Virus record (IMG/VR): IMGVR_UViG_3300021373_003546
Location: 1 to 27,888 of that record
DNA: 27,888 nucleotides
Source: a virus
Strand: one strand, 5' to 3'
Part shown: positions 15,601 to 23,546 of the stretch, piece after piece
Numbering within the stretch: position 1 is the stretch's first letter
Layout of the letters: the number at the start of each line of letters is the position of its first letter
Translations under genes and position numbers: made by a program
The notes under the pieces: generated by a model
What the model saw: only the letters and a program-made list of their open reading frames with translations
What the model was told of the DNA's origin: nothing
Databases searched by the model: none

Positions 15601-17723
15601 TTATCAACTGATCTTTTAAAATAAGAGAATACGGCGTTAGGATCATCGTATGCAGTATTTTCAGCATATAATCCAGATGGAATAAGCCCTTCTAATTCCG
15701 AATTAAGTCCATTGGCATATAAGTTTGCATAGTATTCGCTTGTAAATAGAGGTACATTGTCGCCTATTAATGTTGCTAGTGTTGAACCCGCTTGTGCAAG
15801 GTTAACTGAGTACCACACTGTAACGATGTCCGCTGCGTTGTCACACATTAGGGACTCTGATGCTGTGTAGTATACGTTTGAAGAAACACCTAAGCCAGAT
15901 TGCACCCCACATAATTGTGGTGTACTCGTAATATTACCACTTGGATCTACTTCAAAATATCTTATAGTACCGTCAAAATCTTCAAGTTTAATAAATGCAT
16001 TTGTTTCTGGTCTATAAGGTTGACCACCTGAAGTTTGTAAAAGAGTTGCACCTGGCCCTAAATCCTCTACTGAGTAAAATTGATTAGCGGTTGCAACCCA
16101 AACAGTACCTGTAATTTCTTCTAAACAAGCACTATCTCCATCTAGTTGGTAAATTGTAGCTCCAAATGAAATATATGGAGGCGTCTCAATAGTAACTTGA
16201 ACTGTTTCACTAGTTGTGCCGCCTTGACCATCAGAAACTTGAATCGTAAATGTGTCTGTGCCAACTTCACCGGTATTAGGCGTATATGTATATTGACATT
16301 CTGTAATGCCACCAGAAATAACTGAAGTTGAAACTATAGCTACTGAACCCTTATTGCCTTGCGCTGAAACAGTAACCGCTAATGGTCCTGATTGTTCATT
16401 ATCATCGCATGTAAAAGAGAAATCATTAGCACCACTATTAAATTCAACATTAGTTGTATTATCAATTGTAACAATAGGTGCGGTATTTGCCGCTGGATTT
16501 ACTTGAATATTAATTTCACCCTCGTCGGAAAGTCCACCACTATCAGTTACTCTATATATGTAGCTTGTTGTTACCGCTGAGTTTCCAAATGGTACCGTAG
16601 GGGCTTGGTATTGTCCAATATAGCCATTAACAATAGTAACGCTACCTTCACCACTTGGCGGTTGTGATACTATAGAATATGTGAGATTTTCATTTGATTC
16701 TTCGTTGTCCGATACTAAACCAGCAGTAGTCGCAAAATTTGTACTTAGCGTTCCCCCTGAGTTTACAGTAAACGTTTGAGAATCGTTAGCAACTGGGCCA
16801 GTATTAGCTGCAGCCGTAATAGTTAAATCTACAATTCCAACTGGATTTGCAGTCAATCCCCCAGTATCCTGAACGCTGTATCTAAATTGAGTCGTCACAT
16901 CTGGGTTACCATATGCAACGGTTGGTGCAGTAAATACTATTTCGTTATCTGTAATGGTGTCGTTAACACTAAAATCTAAGCTACCTGCATCAACCGTTTG
17001 AGTTAGTGTTAATACTAGATCTCCGTCAACATCTTCTAAATCCTCTATATAGTCATTTAGCTCAATCGGAGTAACACTACCGGAAGCAACCGTTAAATTA
17101 GCCGTTTGTGCGGTAGGTGCAGTGTTAGCTTGAGTAATTGTAATCGTAATCTGTCCAGTGCTAGATGCGTTTTCGTTTAGGTCTTCCGCTGTAAAGTCAA
17201 TCGTTTCTGTATCTGCCGTGCTTCCGGCAGTATATGATACTAGACCTGTCGTACTATCATAAGTTCCTAATGTACCAAAAGTTGGTGTTGAAAAAGTAAC
17301 TGTTAAATTCTCATCAGCGTCTATATTATCACTAATTAAATCGTGAATATTAATGTCTATTGAACCGCCAGTTACTACTGTTTCGGTCCCATCGTCTACA
17401 CTTGGGCTACAATATGTGACCGCACCAATTTTACCAGTATTTATAACTTCTATTGCACAATCAACAGCCGCCTCGTTTTCAGTATCACAATAATAATACG
17501 TACTCGTACCTGCCCATGCAGCATCTAACGCGTCTGAGGTATAAAGTTGTAAGCCTCCTACCGGAAGATTGTTTAAACTTAACGTACCACCGTTACTATC
17601 ATCATCGTTATACCAAAGTTCCTGACTACCGTTTTGAGCGTCTATGGTCACAGGGCCGTTTGTACAAGCAGCGCTTGCATCGACATACGTTGTAGTTGTA
17701 ATCCTTATTGAAATTGCAGCCAT
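9654..17723 (-). CDS. Giant virion protein with adhesin-like N-terminal repeats
   Basis: This 2689-residue protein is the largest in the window. The N-terminus (20-105) is a Cys-flanked module with a WY core. Residues 105-513 hold four tandem beta domains of about 100 residues resembling cadherin-like or Ig-like repeats, each ending in an NTAP-type boundary (200-203, 414-417) and containing paired motifs such as VTTQFRYSVQDTGGL and VTTSYIYRVTDSGGL. Residues about 520-1005 hold further Cys-flanked modules (627-723 and 751-849), with WYSV and WYAV cores. From about 1035 (NPNFETETNYKLDNL) to the end is a single long region rich in aromatic and acidic residues with no low complexity, which looks like a conserved baseplate or tail core. 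The likely role is a very large side fibre or baseplate-peripheral protein. The family is not recognised. Preceded by a promoter-like box and dyad; no Shine-Dalgarno. Confidence 0.6.
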   Translation of the reverse strand: MAAISIRITTTTYVDASAACTNGPVTIDAQNGSQELWYNDDDSNGGTLSLNNLPVGGLQLYTSDALDAAWAGTSTYYYCDTENEAAVDCAIEVINTGKIGAVTYCSPSVDDGTETVVTGGSIDINIHDLISDNIDADENLTVTFSTPTFGTLGTYDSTTGLVSYTAGSTADTETIDFTAEDLNENASSTGQITITITQANTAPTAQTANLTVASGSVTPIELNDYIEDLEDVDGDLVLTLTQTVDAGSLDFSVNDTITDNEIVFTAPTVAYGNPDVTTQFRYSVQDTGGLTANPVGIVDLTITAAANTGPVANDSQTFTVNSGGTLSTNFATTAGLVSDNEESNENLTYSIVSQPPSGEGSVTIVNGYIGQYQAPTVPFGNSAVTTSYIYRVTDSGGLSDEGEINIQVNPAANTAPIVTIDNTTNVEFNSGANDFSFTCDDNEQSGPLAVTVSAQGNKGSVAIVSTSVISGGITECQYTYTPNTGEVGTDTFTIQVSDGQGGTTSETVQVTIETPPYISFGATIYQLDGDSACLEEITGTVWVATANQFYSVEDLGPGATLLQTSGGQPYRPETNAFIKLEDFDGTIRYFEVDPSGNITSTPQLCGVQSGLGVSSNVYYTASESLMCDNAADIVTVWYSVNLAQAGSTLATLIGDNVPLFTSEYYANLYANGLNSELEGLIPSGLYAENTAYDDPNAVFSYFKRSVDNIWVNSPETGSIFWKCPATVVYDSYSISSVDVPINSATSVHNLCEGSTSSTTIWYAVAQDSFGLSEGKSLLEIIQQNIPIYMSQEGLQGEIISDMWPTGTFSVNGEYGVWTNEEDGINFKWYAFNSNDQFVEGQDATRLGNCDNYVRPTVSLQEDLEWNSGVNDTNVFYAFMNCAPSTETDNENGLISNYWQLYVIDGLYDIIHTINPDGSHVHEDLGTSYVKDFVDQLKIDNPSGYFKSSGSGQCMQYVHKIYAENINDAVQTLKNFGYETTYNNIEIAAVNPQDIGIASEQTISMFDTCYDCTNDITVSTYDIPFVEDAQLSQLNPNFETETNYKLDNLSKPLLRTNPKLTTNVKLVVNSTDKLYLESINATKELAAVEYKKFPVNENGQYSYDVARFYNVNRTPNEIMFTTKREYSDLTVLDSYEKQTEEAYHYGTTYNYSKLHNEDFRLLAPIWIDKNIPKRFVIFKVKNPSTAINYNDTSDGNFNRIQSMLKNAEIIKTFDLTTNSNIGKYLRNHVQNETFPSAPMTVSFEKNEKSTYNGIDLIKGGFTSKGEYLYKDFTLTDKPLIEANDFLTDGFRRNQVASANVINLEFLFNDESASEYSANRYFGLYVDDIDSGRGRIFNINGKVHEFKELNSYVDPSEPTTAIPSYKMISSMPVLAYATVGDLFFRLSTDTYYNANESKVAIEDSLQQIPNYLGIKGKGKSIDIVENNDHGYDFVKMSVVDIPVTNDSIAISVIKEEANRFKFIKFVSNQTVEISLNNMGTIYSMSFSTGNSIVDAINNARVELSNQNLDRYVSLSSDADSIYLTEISANLGELTMELVSGGACIIKNSRIQTSVDFQNHVYFADYSIAEGKFNGHRFSNQGTTTNVAVALAACINANETAFRAYNVGTNVYVVNEVPGYKLNQSVFLIAKGNSVDFLELENLDLYNSLTLRKPKPADATVPEIPADGTSILENWTAYYLSGGNSAGKSVFINNETLSEISAGDYLETRYVGVYNKIIDIVEDITRVNGQYSKVILEDKNDLTRGEANVFYENEISLGLFSAYNLYDMNFDFYDTSNSDLKELKYETSAIINYEPYQNALNSVDIDTGTETSTLNSRDIFNDDFSLDPIEYFSNLSGLLNEESVDDVDFEQITSEYDRLKENQVKQFANRSRVVPNTNKWVLKDTVTVREQPYYLNANEAFGRTNFAPDLTVTDRDKDAMTHEWFYMEKMPKYLRYDQYNDTFSYLNFIEGFELTPNMFKSVKYNYFNKFMISDGFEKSLSREDLINIYSNINAGDAELNSIDETINSFIKTELKKKYSIISGGNDVSFASTIFKGIKVDFKNRKEFVNDTANEFVKDNQFNGYKFSTILKVNEDVDSNSVEFEVIQNKKFKFVVFFITLNLSEYWVKGNMNRKLLYELNHKIVYDTLEDDYVYANTPIDGALKLNDSNINWNTDGPFTIQGVSHFGGSVPNFESQVALGEGGLYGDIYIDIFPQTANQKTYKVSVVSVESDSTLIVSGKPVNINDDTDILQVEFLPSTVQSQAVYTYIGGGANAHKTILEELTAGAVADLVNLNNNLVKYTTIEESGVALNNQFVINFSDGNEIVMKSALTLEEDNDKPKSYKLFKGNIGYNIIQGDEEYFPFMIRHNGNYTVDLTPVVTFTDVYTHFKVDRNQVTTNDNEWTFEEILYKHSQRDLLEVNRAKAYYNRYNRCGVAFNLGFIQDGGSHDGKWGIIKNHFYHKVNEINPAGVTKLSNTSDKPPLYPLIGEIAIDKKDVNVFRSSWDFDYYSRSLAGGESVSVPGTFETKEERSYLASTIMKPKQLYSLLKYTWSSVGSEEELDEILINGNNPTDVVIFENDSSIIADFYITDVLTKTMISDGVLTTISRYVTNENSAGNKETLNDDAQLYVKNNLLGNYILDEVDLYIRRFKGSESTISIVNDITEVTQGGFEQDQNNYAYRSHVQKPMNFRLIYNKRLGYSYDIRPVIKIKS
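9707..9717 (-). promoter_or_regulatory. Promoter-like box GATATATAATA before the fibre gene
   Basis: This is an exact copy of the 11-base sequence also found before the giant gene and the 67-residue gene. It lies inside the last codons of the giant gene, 55 bases before the fibre start. This spacing would suit a -10 or late-promoter element driving the fibre, BACON and spanin-like genes. The role is inferred from position and repetition. Confidence 0.4.
16185..17411 (-). repeat. Four cadherin/Ig-like protein repeats in the giant gene
   Basis: Residues 105-513 of the giant protein divide into four units of 95-107 residues (about 105-199, 200-305, 306-412, 413-513). Each ends with a T-I-T-I or I-Q-V strand, and units are joined by N-T-(A/G)-P. 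The second and third share APTVAYGN/APTVPFGN and DTGGL/DSGGL. The units are diverged at DNA level, so this is an old domain expansion. Confidence 0.75.
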
Positions 17724-17742
17724 TTAGTGCTTAATCTTTTAT

Positions 17743-17772
17743 TAATAGAGTCTGTGTTCTCTATTATATATC
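17743..17772 (-). promoter_or_regulatory. Promoter-like box with overlapping perfect dyad
   Basis: In the 74-bp gap before the giant gene, the box GATATATAATA (17762-17772) overlaps a perfect 8-bp inverted repeat, TAATAGAG-N8-CTCTATTA (17743-17766). The start codon is 38 bases after the box. This is the only sizeable gap among the structural genes, so it is a good candidate for a transcription start. The dyad could be an operator or form an RNA hairpin near the 5' end of the message. Both roles are inferred. Confidence 0.5.
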
Positions 17773-17797
17773 TAACCATTCCGGTCAGAGTTTAAGC

Positions 17798-20700
17798 TTA
17801 GCGCGATTCGAACTGGAACAGTCTAGGCTTAGTTGCAAGTGACGTAGATGTTGGCACGTTTCTAACTAATTGGGCAGCTCTAATAGAATTTAAGTTTTTA
17901 CCCTTAGGACTGTACTTAGCAAACACTTCTAGATCAAACGAGAATTGAGTATCATATTTGTCAAAAATATCTAGACCGATTTTCTTAGTATAAGTTAAGT
18001 TAGGGAAACTTAATTTTGCTTGACCACCAATTCTACCAATATCTGAAGATGGATCATTACCAAAATAATCAGTCATTCTATATTGGAATACAACGTCAAG
18101 TGATAAAGCATTTGAGTTACCTAATGTTGAGTTGTCTCTACCTTTAACTTGCTTTCTTGATTGCTTAGTTTCACCATCAACTGAAAGAGTTGCTAAGTTA
18201 ATTGGAGATAAGTATAAAAAGGCTCCACATGATCTACCACCTAATAAGTATTGATCATTTGCATCAAAACTCATTTTAAACGAACGAGCACCTGCTGCAA
18301 TTAAATCAGTGTATTGATATGCCAGTTGTTGTTTCGATTTAACAGGATCTGCATCGACAGCAGATGAACCAAAGACTGCAGCGCTTGCAGTTTTAAACGA
18401 AGTACCAGTAACTAGCGTTGCTGTAATCGGCATGCTGTAACCAGCATTGTTGATTAGTGCTTGTAAGCTTGTTTGTTGTTCAGAATCTGTAACAGCCGCT
18501 GGGTTTGAAACCGTACTATTACCATCTTCATCCGTGGTCCAACCAGCATAAATGTTTTCTAAATCTGGGTGATCTTTATGGAAATACAATCCACTGTTAT
18601 AGTTTGCAGCACCAATTGTACTAATAGAACATACATCAATCATAGAAGCATCAAATCTTTGAGTAAGATCTGGTGTAATCCAGCTTGTTACGTTTTGGTT
18701 CTTACCAAAAGTACCTGTCCAAATAAAATCACTAGAGTTTCCATCTCCACTTCCTTGAATTAATGATATATTACCAGCCGTACCTTCAAATGTAGCATAA
18801 CTTAATGTGTATTCATAACTATTAAGAGTTGCCGTACCTGCAGTTAATGGTGAAGTAATATAGTGTGGATTTTGATTAGCAATGTCCATATATCTTGAGT
18901 AGACAAATTGCCCACGTCTTTGAGCAGATTGATATGGTGCATCTTCTAATAAATCATATGTTGAAATTTCAGTAGATGAAATGTTTTGGAACTGAATTGG
19001 TGCCAAATCATATTTACCTTCTGTTGTGTAGTAAGTATCAGACTCAACTTTAGTATCAATTGAAGTAGTACCTTGATCATTGGTTAATGTACCAAAGCCA
19101 TTTGTTGTAATAGTTGAAGCCGCATTTGAAGACTTATATGCTGGTTTGTTTCTGTCACCAGTCAATCTAGATACAAGTTCAAGTTGAGTTGCTTTAGTGT
19201 TTTCTAAAAGTAGTTTAAATGTCTTAGTAACAATGTGACCTTTTTTAACTGAAAGTTCAGCCACCTCGTCAACATAGTAACCAGCGAAAATTTGATTAAC
19301 TGTGTTATTCTTAATAATCGTTACCGTACCGTCTTCTGCTTGAAGCTTAACTACCAATTCACCAACTTCAGCTTCGATACCTTCTTTAAGTGCTCTAATC
19401 TGATTTTCAAGTTCAGTTAATTTGTCAAAGACAGAAACTGGTTTTTGTTCTGGTGAAAGAAAGCCCGATGCAATGTTAGTCGCAGTGTGAGCATAATATG
19501 TTTCGTTAGCTGTAAAGCTTTCATCAACGTGAGTATAAACACCTTTAGCTGTCAATTCGTCTGAAATTCTAACAGCTGCAACTTCAGCTAAGTTTTTATC
19601 TACTAAATTGTCAAGATCTGTTGTATCGATTTCAGCTTCTGGGAAATCAACCGTGATTGGCTCTGACCAGTCACTAAAGATTGGGTTTGCAGGATAACCA
19701 GCTTCTGAAACTGACTTAACTCTAATTTCAACTAGTTCACCTTCATTAATAGCAATATCTAATTGGTTAAAGTTGATCTCTTGACCATCTTCAACTAAAC
19801 TCTCTTTCCACTCAAATTTACCAGTGTCAGTATTTCTTGCACGATCTCTAACCTTGGTTCTAATCTCATTCCAATTTGAGAAGACCGCAGTCTTTTCTCT
19901 AGTGCCATCTGTAAATGGTAGTTGAGCAACTTCACCTGCCTTACCGCTCGTCGATAGGTATCTATATTGAATAGCAAATTGAACTACTTGTTGATCAGTA
20001 GTGTCTGCAACTTTCTTTGGAGATGGAACAGCCCAAAAACCCCTAACGCGATACTTAGGTGCAATATTAGTAATATTTGTGCCCGAAGCCAAAGATTGAA
20101 TCTGATTTACAAGTGAGTTGTAGAGTTTAGTTTCACTAGCTCTTTCCTCGATAAGTGCATTTAATTCACTCTTATCCTTGTCTTTTTGAATGTCAGACTC
20201 ATATTTCTTAGTAGAGATTTCAGTTCTCTTCTTAGCTATTGTATCGTCAAGCTTCTTAATTGTTTCTTCAACTGTCGTCTTATCTGCTGAAAGCTTTTTA
20301 ATTTTATCAGCAGTATCATTTTGTGTTAAGTGTGAGTTGATCTGAACCACCTTAAAGTTTGAAGCTTCAAGTGTTGGAGCATCTGGAGTTACACCAACCG
20401 TAGCCGGTGGAATAGCATCCTCTTTTAATGCTTTAATATATTGACCGAAATCAGCAACGTTGTCCTTGTAATAGTCATCTAATCTAATCTCTGAACCATC
20501 TTCTTGAAGAAGGATCATTTCGTTAGTATAGAAGCCAATACCAGGTGACCAATTTTCTGCTAACATGCCAGAATCTGAGTCAATCGCCTTAACAAATAAG
20601 AGGACTCTCTCGTTAAACCCTAAACTAATTTCAATGTTTAACGCAGTTGTGTTATATTTATAAATCGATAGTACGTCAGTACCAATCTTAATAGGATCGT

Positions 20701-21586
20701 AACCTTCTACTAATTGAACTTCAATTTGACGAGTTGAACCATCAATTTTAGAAATCTTATATCTAGTGTTTCTGTTGCCAGAGTTAACCATTAACTCATC
20801 ACCAACTTTTAACAATTCTGTTTGATCAAGATCTTTATCGTTATCAGAGTAAGTTAGTTTGTCAAGCGTGATTAACTTAACTGATCTTTTAACAGTTGTG
20901 CCTTCAACGATAACATCTTTTTTGGCCGAATCAATTGACAATACATCAAACTTACCAATATATTGATTAACTCTATACGGTAGATCTCTAACTTCTTCAT
21001 CAACGATATACGTTAAGTTATTGTTAGCAATGTCTCTAAGTGCTGTGTAGTAATCAATACCTTCTTGGTTCTTATAGTTTTCCTTAAAGAACTCAACTGA
21101 TGGCACATTAGTAGAATCGAAAATAATTCTTTTAACTAAAACTCTTTCAGTGTCATTTGGAATTTGACCAGTAACGTTTAAAGTTGTAGTTAAAAGAGGG
21201 TTTAAAAAATCTTCAAAGAAATAGTTGCTCTTAGTAGTAAATGAAGATGGTCTGATTAGAGACGAAATATCATTTGCTGGAGCTTTTAATCTTGAAGTAA
21301 CAATATTTTGATATGTGCCATCTGGCAATTTAATCTTAGTATTACCTTTACCCAATCCTGTTAAAGCCTTAAGATTAGTGTCTAATCTTTCTAGCTCTCG
21401 CTTCATAAACCCAAAAGAAGGCACATATACGGTCTTAGTTGTACCCTCATCAGTAATGACTTCTAATGGTACATCTTTTAAATCCGTAGTAATAGCTTCA
21501 TTAATTCTCTCATAAATTTTTAATGAGTTAGAGTTAATTTCAAGAAGCTTCTTGAGCGAATTAGAAATTGAGTTATTAGTATTCAT
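17798..21586 (-). CDS. Large coiled-coil virion structural protein, unknown
   Basis: This 1262-residue protein has a helical N-terminus (1-80), beta-rich regions, a strongly charged coiled coil at about 425-498 (KIKKLSADKTTVEETIKKLD onward), and a fibronectin-III-like segment at about 505-650 with the end pattern VEIRVKSVSEAGYP then FSDWSEPI. A second short coiled coil lies at about 717-742. The C-terminal 500 residues are Ser/Thr/Asn-rich and beta-like. The layout suggests an elongated trimeric or dimeric baseplate or fibre component. It starts two bases after the stop of the 645-residue gene and is followed by the promoter-bearing gap. No specific T4 counterpart could be recognised; a gp10-like or other wedge-peripheral role is possible but unsupported. 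Confidence 0.55.
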   Translation of the reverse strand: MNTNNSISNSLKKLLEINSNSLKIYERINEAITTDLKDVPLEVITDEGTTKTVYVPSFGFMKRELERLDTNLKALTGLGKGNTKIKLPDGTYQNIVTSRLKAPANDISSLIRPSSFTTKSNYFFEDFLNPLLTTTLNVTGQIPNDTERVLVKRIIFDSTNVPSVEFFKENYKNQEGIDYYTALRDIANNNLTYIVDEEVRDLPYRVNQYIGKFDVLSIDSAKKDVIVEGTTVKRSVKLITLDKLTYSDNDKDLDQTELLKVGDELMVNSGNRNTRYKISKIDGSTRQIEVQLVEGYDPIKIGTDVLSIYKYNTTALNIEISLGFNERVLLFVKAIDSDSGMLAENWSPGIGFYTNEMILLQEDGSEIRLDDYYKDNVADFGQYIKALKEDAIPPATVGVTPDAPTLEASNFKVVQINSHLTQNDTADKIKKLSADKTTVEETIKKLDDTIAKKRTEISTKKYESDIQKDKDKSELNALIEERASETKLYNSLVNQIQSLASGTNITNIAPKYRVRGFWAVPSPKKVADTTDQQVVQFAIQYRYLSTSGKAGEVAQLPFTDGTREKTAVFSNWNEIRTKVRDRARNTDTGKFEWKESLVEDGQEINFNQLDIAINEGELVEIRVKSVSEAGYPANPIFSDWSEPITVDFPEAEIDTTDLDNLVDKNLAEVAAVRISDELTAKGVYTHVDESFTANETYYAHTATNIASGFLSPEQKPVSVFDKLTELENQIRALKEGIEAEVGELVVKLQAEDGTVTIIKNNTVNQIFAGYYVDEVAELSVKKGHIVTKTFKLLLENTKATQLELVSRLTGDRNKPAYKSSNAASTITTNGFGTLTNDQGTTSIDTKVESDTYYTTEGKYDLAPIQFQNISSTEISTYDLLEDAPYQSAQRRGQFVYSRYMDIANQNPHYITSPLTAGTATLNSYEYTLSYATFEGTAGNISLIQGSGDGNSSDFIWTGTFGKNQNVTSWITPDLTQRFDASMIDVCSISTIGAANYNSGLYFHKDHPDLENIYAGWTTDEDGNSTVSNPAAVTDSEQQTSLQALINNAGYSMPITATLVTGTSFKTASAAVFGSSAVDADPVKSKQQLAYQYTDLIAAGARSFKMSFDANDQYLLGGRSCGAFLYLSPINLATLSVDGETKQSRKQVKGRDNSTLGNSNALSLDVVFQYRMTDYFGNDPSSDIGRIGGQAKLSFPNLTYTKKIGLDIFDKYDTQFSFDLEVFAKYSPKGKNLNSIRAAQLVRNVPTSTSLATKPRLFQFESR

Positions 21587-21587
21587 A

Positions 21588-23525
21588 TTATCTTAAAATA
21601 TCAGCTTCAAAGACATAATTTGTAGGATCAATACAAGTTATCTCTATATACGGTTTGTTTGTTATTAATTGAGTAACGTCAATGTCTGCTACAAGTTTAT
21701 CAAAACCGGTTGATTTTCCGGTGTAAAACTTAATGTCATACCCATCCATATCAATTGTATCAAATGCAACTTTAATGGTTTGACCTTCTTTCCAAGCATT
21801 GAAACTGTCATCAATGTATATATTCAAGTCTGCATTAGGGCCCGATGAAAGTAGTCCCTTTAAACTCAATCTATTTGTGTAAGCCAATAACTTAGTCCAA
21901 ACAGCAAAACTGTCTGCACCGTTACCGTTAACGTTAGCATCAAATAAGGTTGATCCACCCAATTGAGTAGCTAAATATTGACCAGCAATATTCCACAACC
22001 AAACCTCATTTAAAGAATAGCCGTATACTGTGTTGTTGACTTTAATTTTATTAGCAATCGATTTGTCAACTTGAGTACCTTGACCATTAAAAATAACATC
22101 AGTGTTATACTGTAATTCGACAGGAATGGTACCGTCAATTAGTTGGTTAATTTTATCATGTGCTTTAGTGATCAGATTAAGAAGTGCTCTTGAGTCTTCT
22201 AATTGAATAGAAGCGTTCTCAAAATCTGTTTCTAAAGTTTCTAATCTAGCAATAATTTCTTGAGCATCTTGACCATTTACAAGTAGCCCTTCCATGTCAT
22301 CTAGTCTATCGACAATTGAAGAATATCTTGTGTTGGCCGCTAAAAGTAATTCAGTTGCATTCTCTAGTGCAGTCGTGGTATCCATAAATAGATCCATTGA
22401 GAATGTAGTAAAATCATTAACTGAAGTTTCTACACCGACATTATCGAGAGATGAGTTGAATTTTAAGTTTAACTTTAAAGAGTAAGCATTACCATTAAGG
22501 CCAGTAACCTCATTTGGCTTATACTTAATTTGTTCGTGAATTTTTGTACCAGGACCAAAAGCATCTTGAATATCATCAAGAATTAAGATACCATAAAGGT
22601 TAGTCGCTCTATTTGCAGGCACTGATTCACTATAAAGATCGTAATAAACTAATACTGCGTTGAATCTAAAATCTTGACCCTTTTTAGCGTAGTCTAATAG
22701 TGACTTAACGTCTGGATCATTTTGAATCGGAGCGTAATTAGCCGCATTAAAATCGATTTGAACACTATTTGTAGCATTCGTTTGAATATCATAGTATGCA
22801 CCGCTGTTTTGTGTATAAGCATCAACGATAGTATCAATATTGATGTTAGGGTCTGGGTGTTGTTGTCCAGCTCTACCTTCAATATAATCACTTGCATACA
22901 ACTTAGTTGCAGTTGTGTTATAATCTGTTGGCTTAAATAGGACTAGCGGTGTATAACCAACTGAAGTTGGTACATTAATGTAAACCTCGTGATAGGTATT
23001 GTCTTTATAAGTAATATCGTTTTCAGCGTCGATAGAACCAAGATACTTAACTACTTTATCATAATTAGAACCACCTAAGATTGCATTATCATTTTCAGCG
23101 TAGTTTCCTAATACACTCTCGTTAGAATCAGTCGGCCTAAAATCAATCGCACCTAAGGCAGAAAGCCATTTAAAGAAGATTTTCTCAGCGTCTGATTGTA
23201 AAATGATTGGATCATAATCATCATCCCCTAAAAGAAGTTCTTCTAAGTTAAGTGCGTAATTTTGAAAGGTTTGTGCGAAGTCAACATTCGGCATCGAAGC
23301 AACATAAGGCTGACCAGAAGCTTGTTTTAAATTAAGCTCATAATCAATCGTATTAGAACCGTTAACAGATTGGGTAAAGTCTGGTAAGTCCAGTAAAGCG
23401 TATTTACTAAACTCAAACTTAATATCTGGATTGTTAAAGGCCCTAGTTATGTCTCTCGCTGAAGATGCGAACGCATACATCGTGCCACCTTGCGGCTGAG
23501 GTATTCTAACTAAAGGAGTAGCCAT
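21588..23525 (-). CDS. Virion structural protein with central coiled coil, unknown
   Basis: This 645-residue protein begins MATPLVRIPQPQGGTMYAFA. The N-terminal 130 residues include a patterned segment with FAQTFQNYALNLEELLLG (83-100) and SDAEKIFFKWLSALGAIDFR (111-130). A beta-rich middle is followed by a coiled coil at about 385-465 (LENATELLLAANTRYSSIVD onward), and a C-terminal beta domain ends with strands such as PYIEITCIDP. No signal peptide or catalytic motif is visible. It sits between the fibre-tip-like gene (21-base gap) and the 1262-residue gene (1-base gap), and the two coiled-coil proteins may assemble together. The structural role is inferred from context; I do not recognise the family. 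Confidence 0.55.
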   Translation of the reverse strand: MATPLVRIPQPQGGTMYAFASSARDITRAFNNPDIKFEFSKYALLDLPDFTQSVNGSNTIDYELNLKQASGQPYVASMPNVDFAQTFQNYALNLEELLLGDDDYDPIILQSDAEKIFFKWLSALGAIDFRPTDSNESVLGNYAENDNAILGGSNYDKVVKYLGSIDAENDITYKDNTYHEVYINVPTSVGYTPLVLFKPTDYNTTATKLYASDYIEGRAGQQHPDPNINIDTIVDAYTQNSGAYYDIQTNATNSVQIDFNAANYAPIQNDPDVKSLLDYAKKGQDFRFNAVLVYYDLYSESVPANRATNLYGILILDDIQDAFGPGTKIHEQIKYKPNEVTGLNGNAYSLKLNLKFNSSLDNVGVETSVNDFTTFSMDLFMDTTTALENATELLLAANTRYSSIVDRLDDMEGLLVNGQDAQEIIARLETLETDFENASIQLEDSRALLNLITKAHDKINQLIDGTIPVELQYNTDVIFNGQGTQVDKSIANKIKVNNTVYGYSLNEVWLWNIAGQYLATQLGGSTLFDANVNGNGADSFAVWTKLLAYTNRLSLKGLLSSGPNADLNIYIDDSFNAWKEGQTIKVAFDTIDMDGYDIKFYTGKSTGFDKLVADIDVTQLITNKPYIEITCIDPTNYVFEADILR

Positions 23526-23546
23526 TTATCTTTTTATCAATTTTGT

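Noticed and set aside
19795-19977. Minus-strand 60-codon frame inside the 1262-residue gene, and a similar one at 22694-22897.
   Set aside because: Out-of-frame shadows within large well-supported genes with no sign of independent initiation.
20655-20662. Exact T4 late-promoter box TATAAATA on the minus strand.
   Set aside because: It lies deep inside the 1262-residue gene, encodes ordinary codons (Y-K-Y), and no gene start follows at a useful distance.
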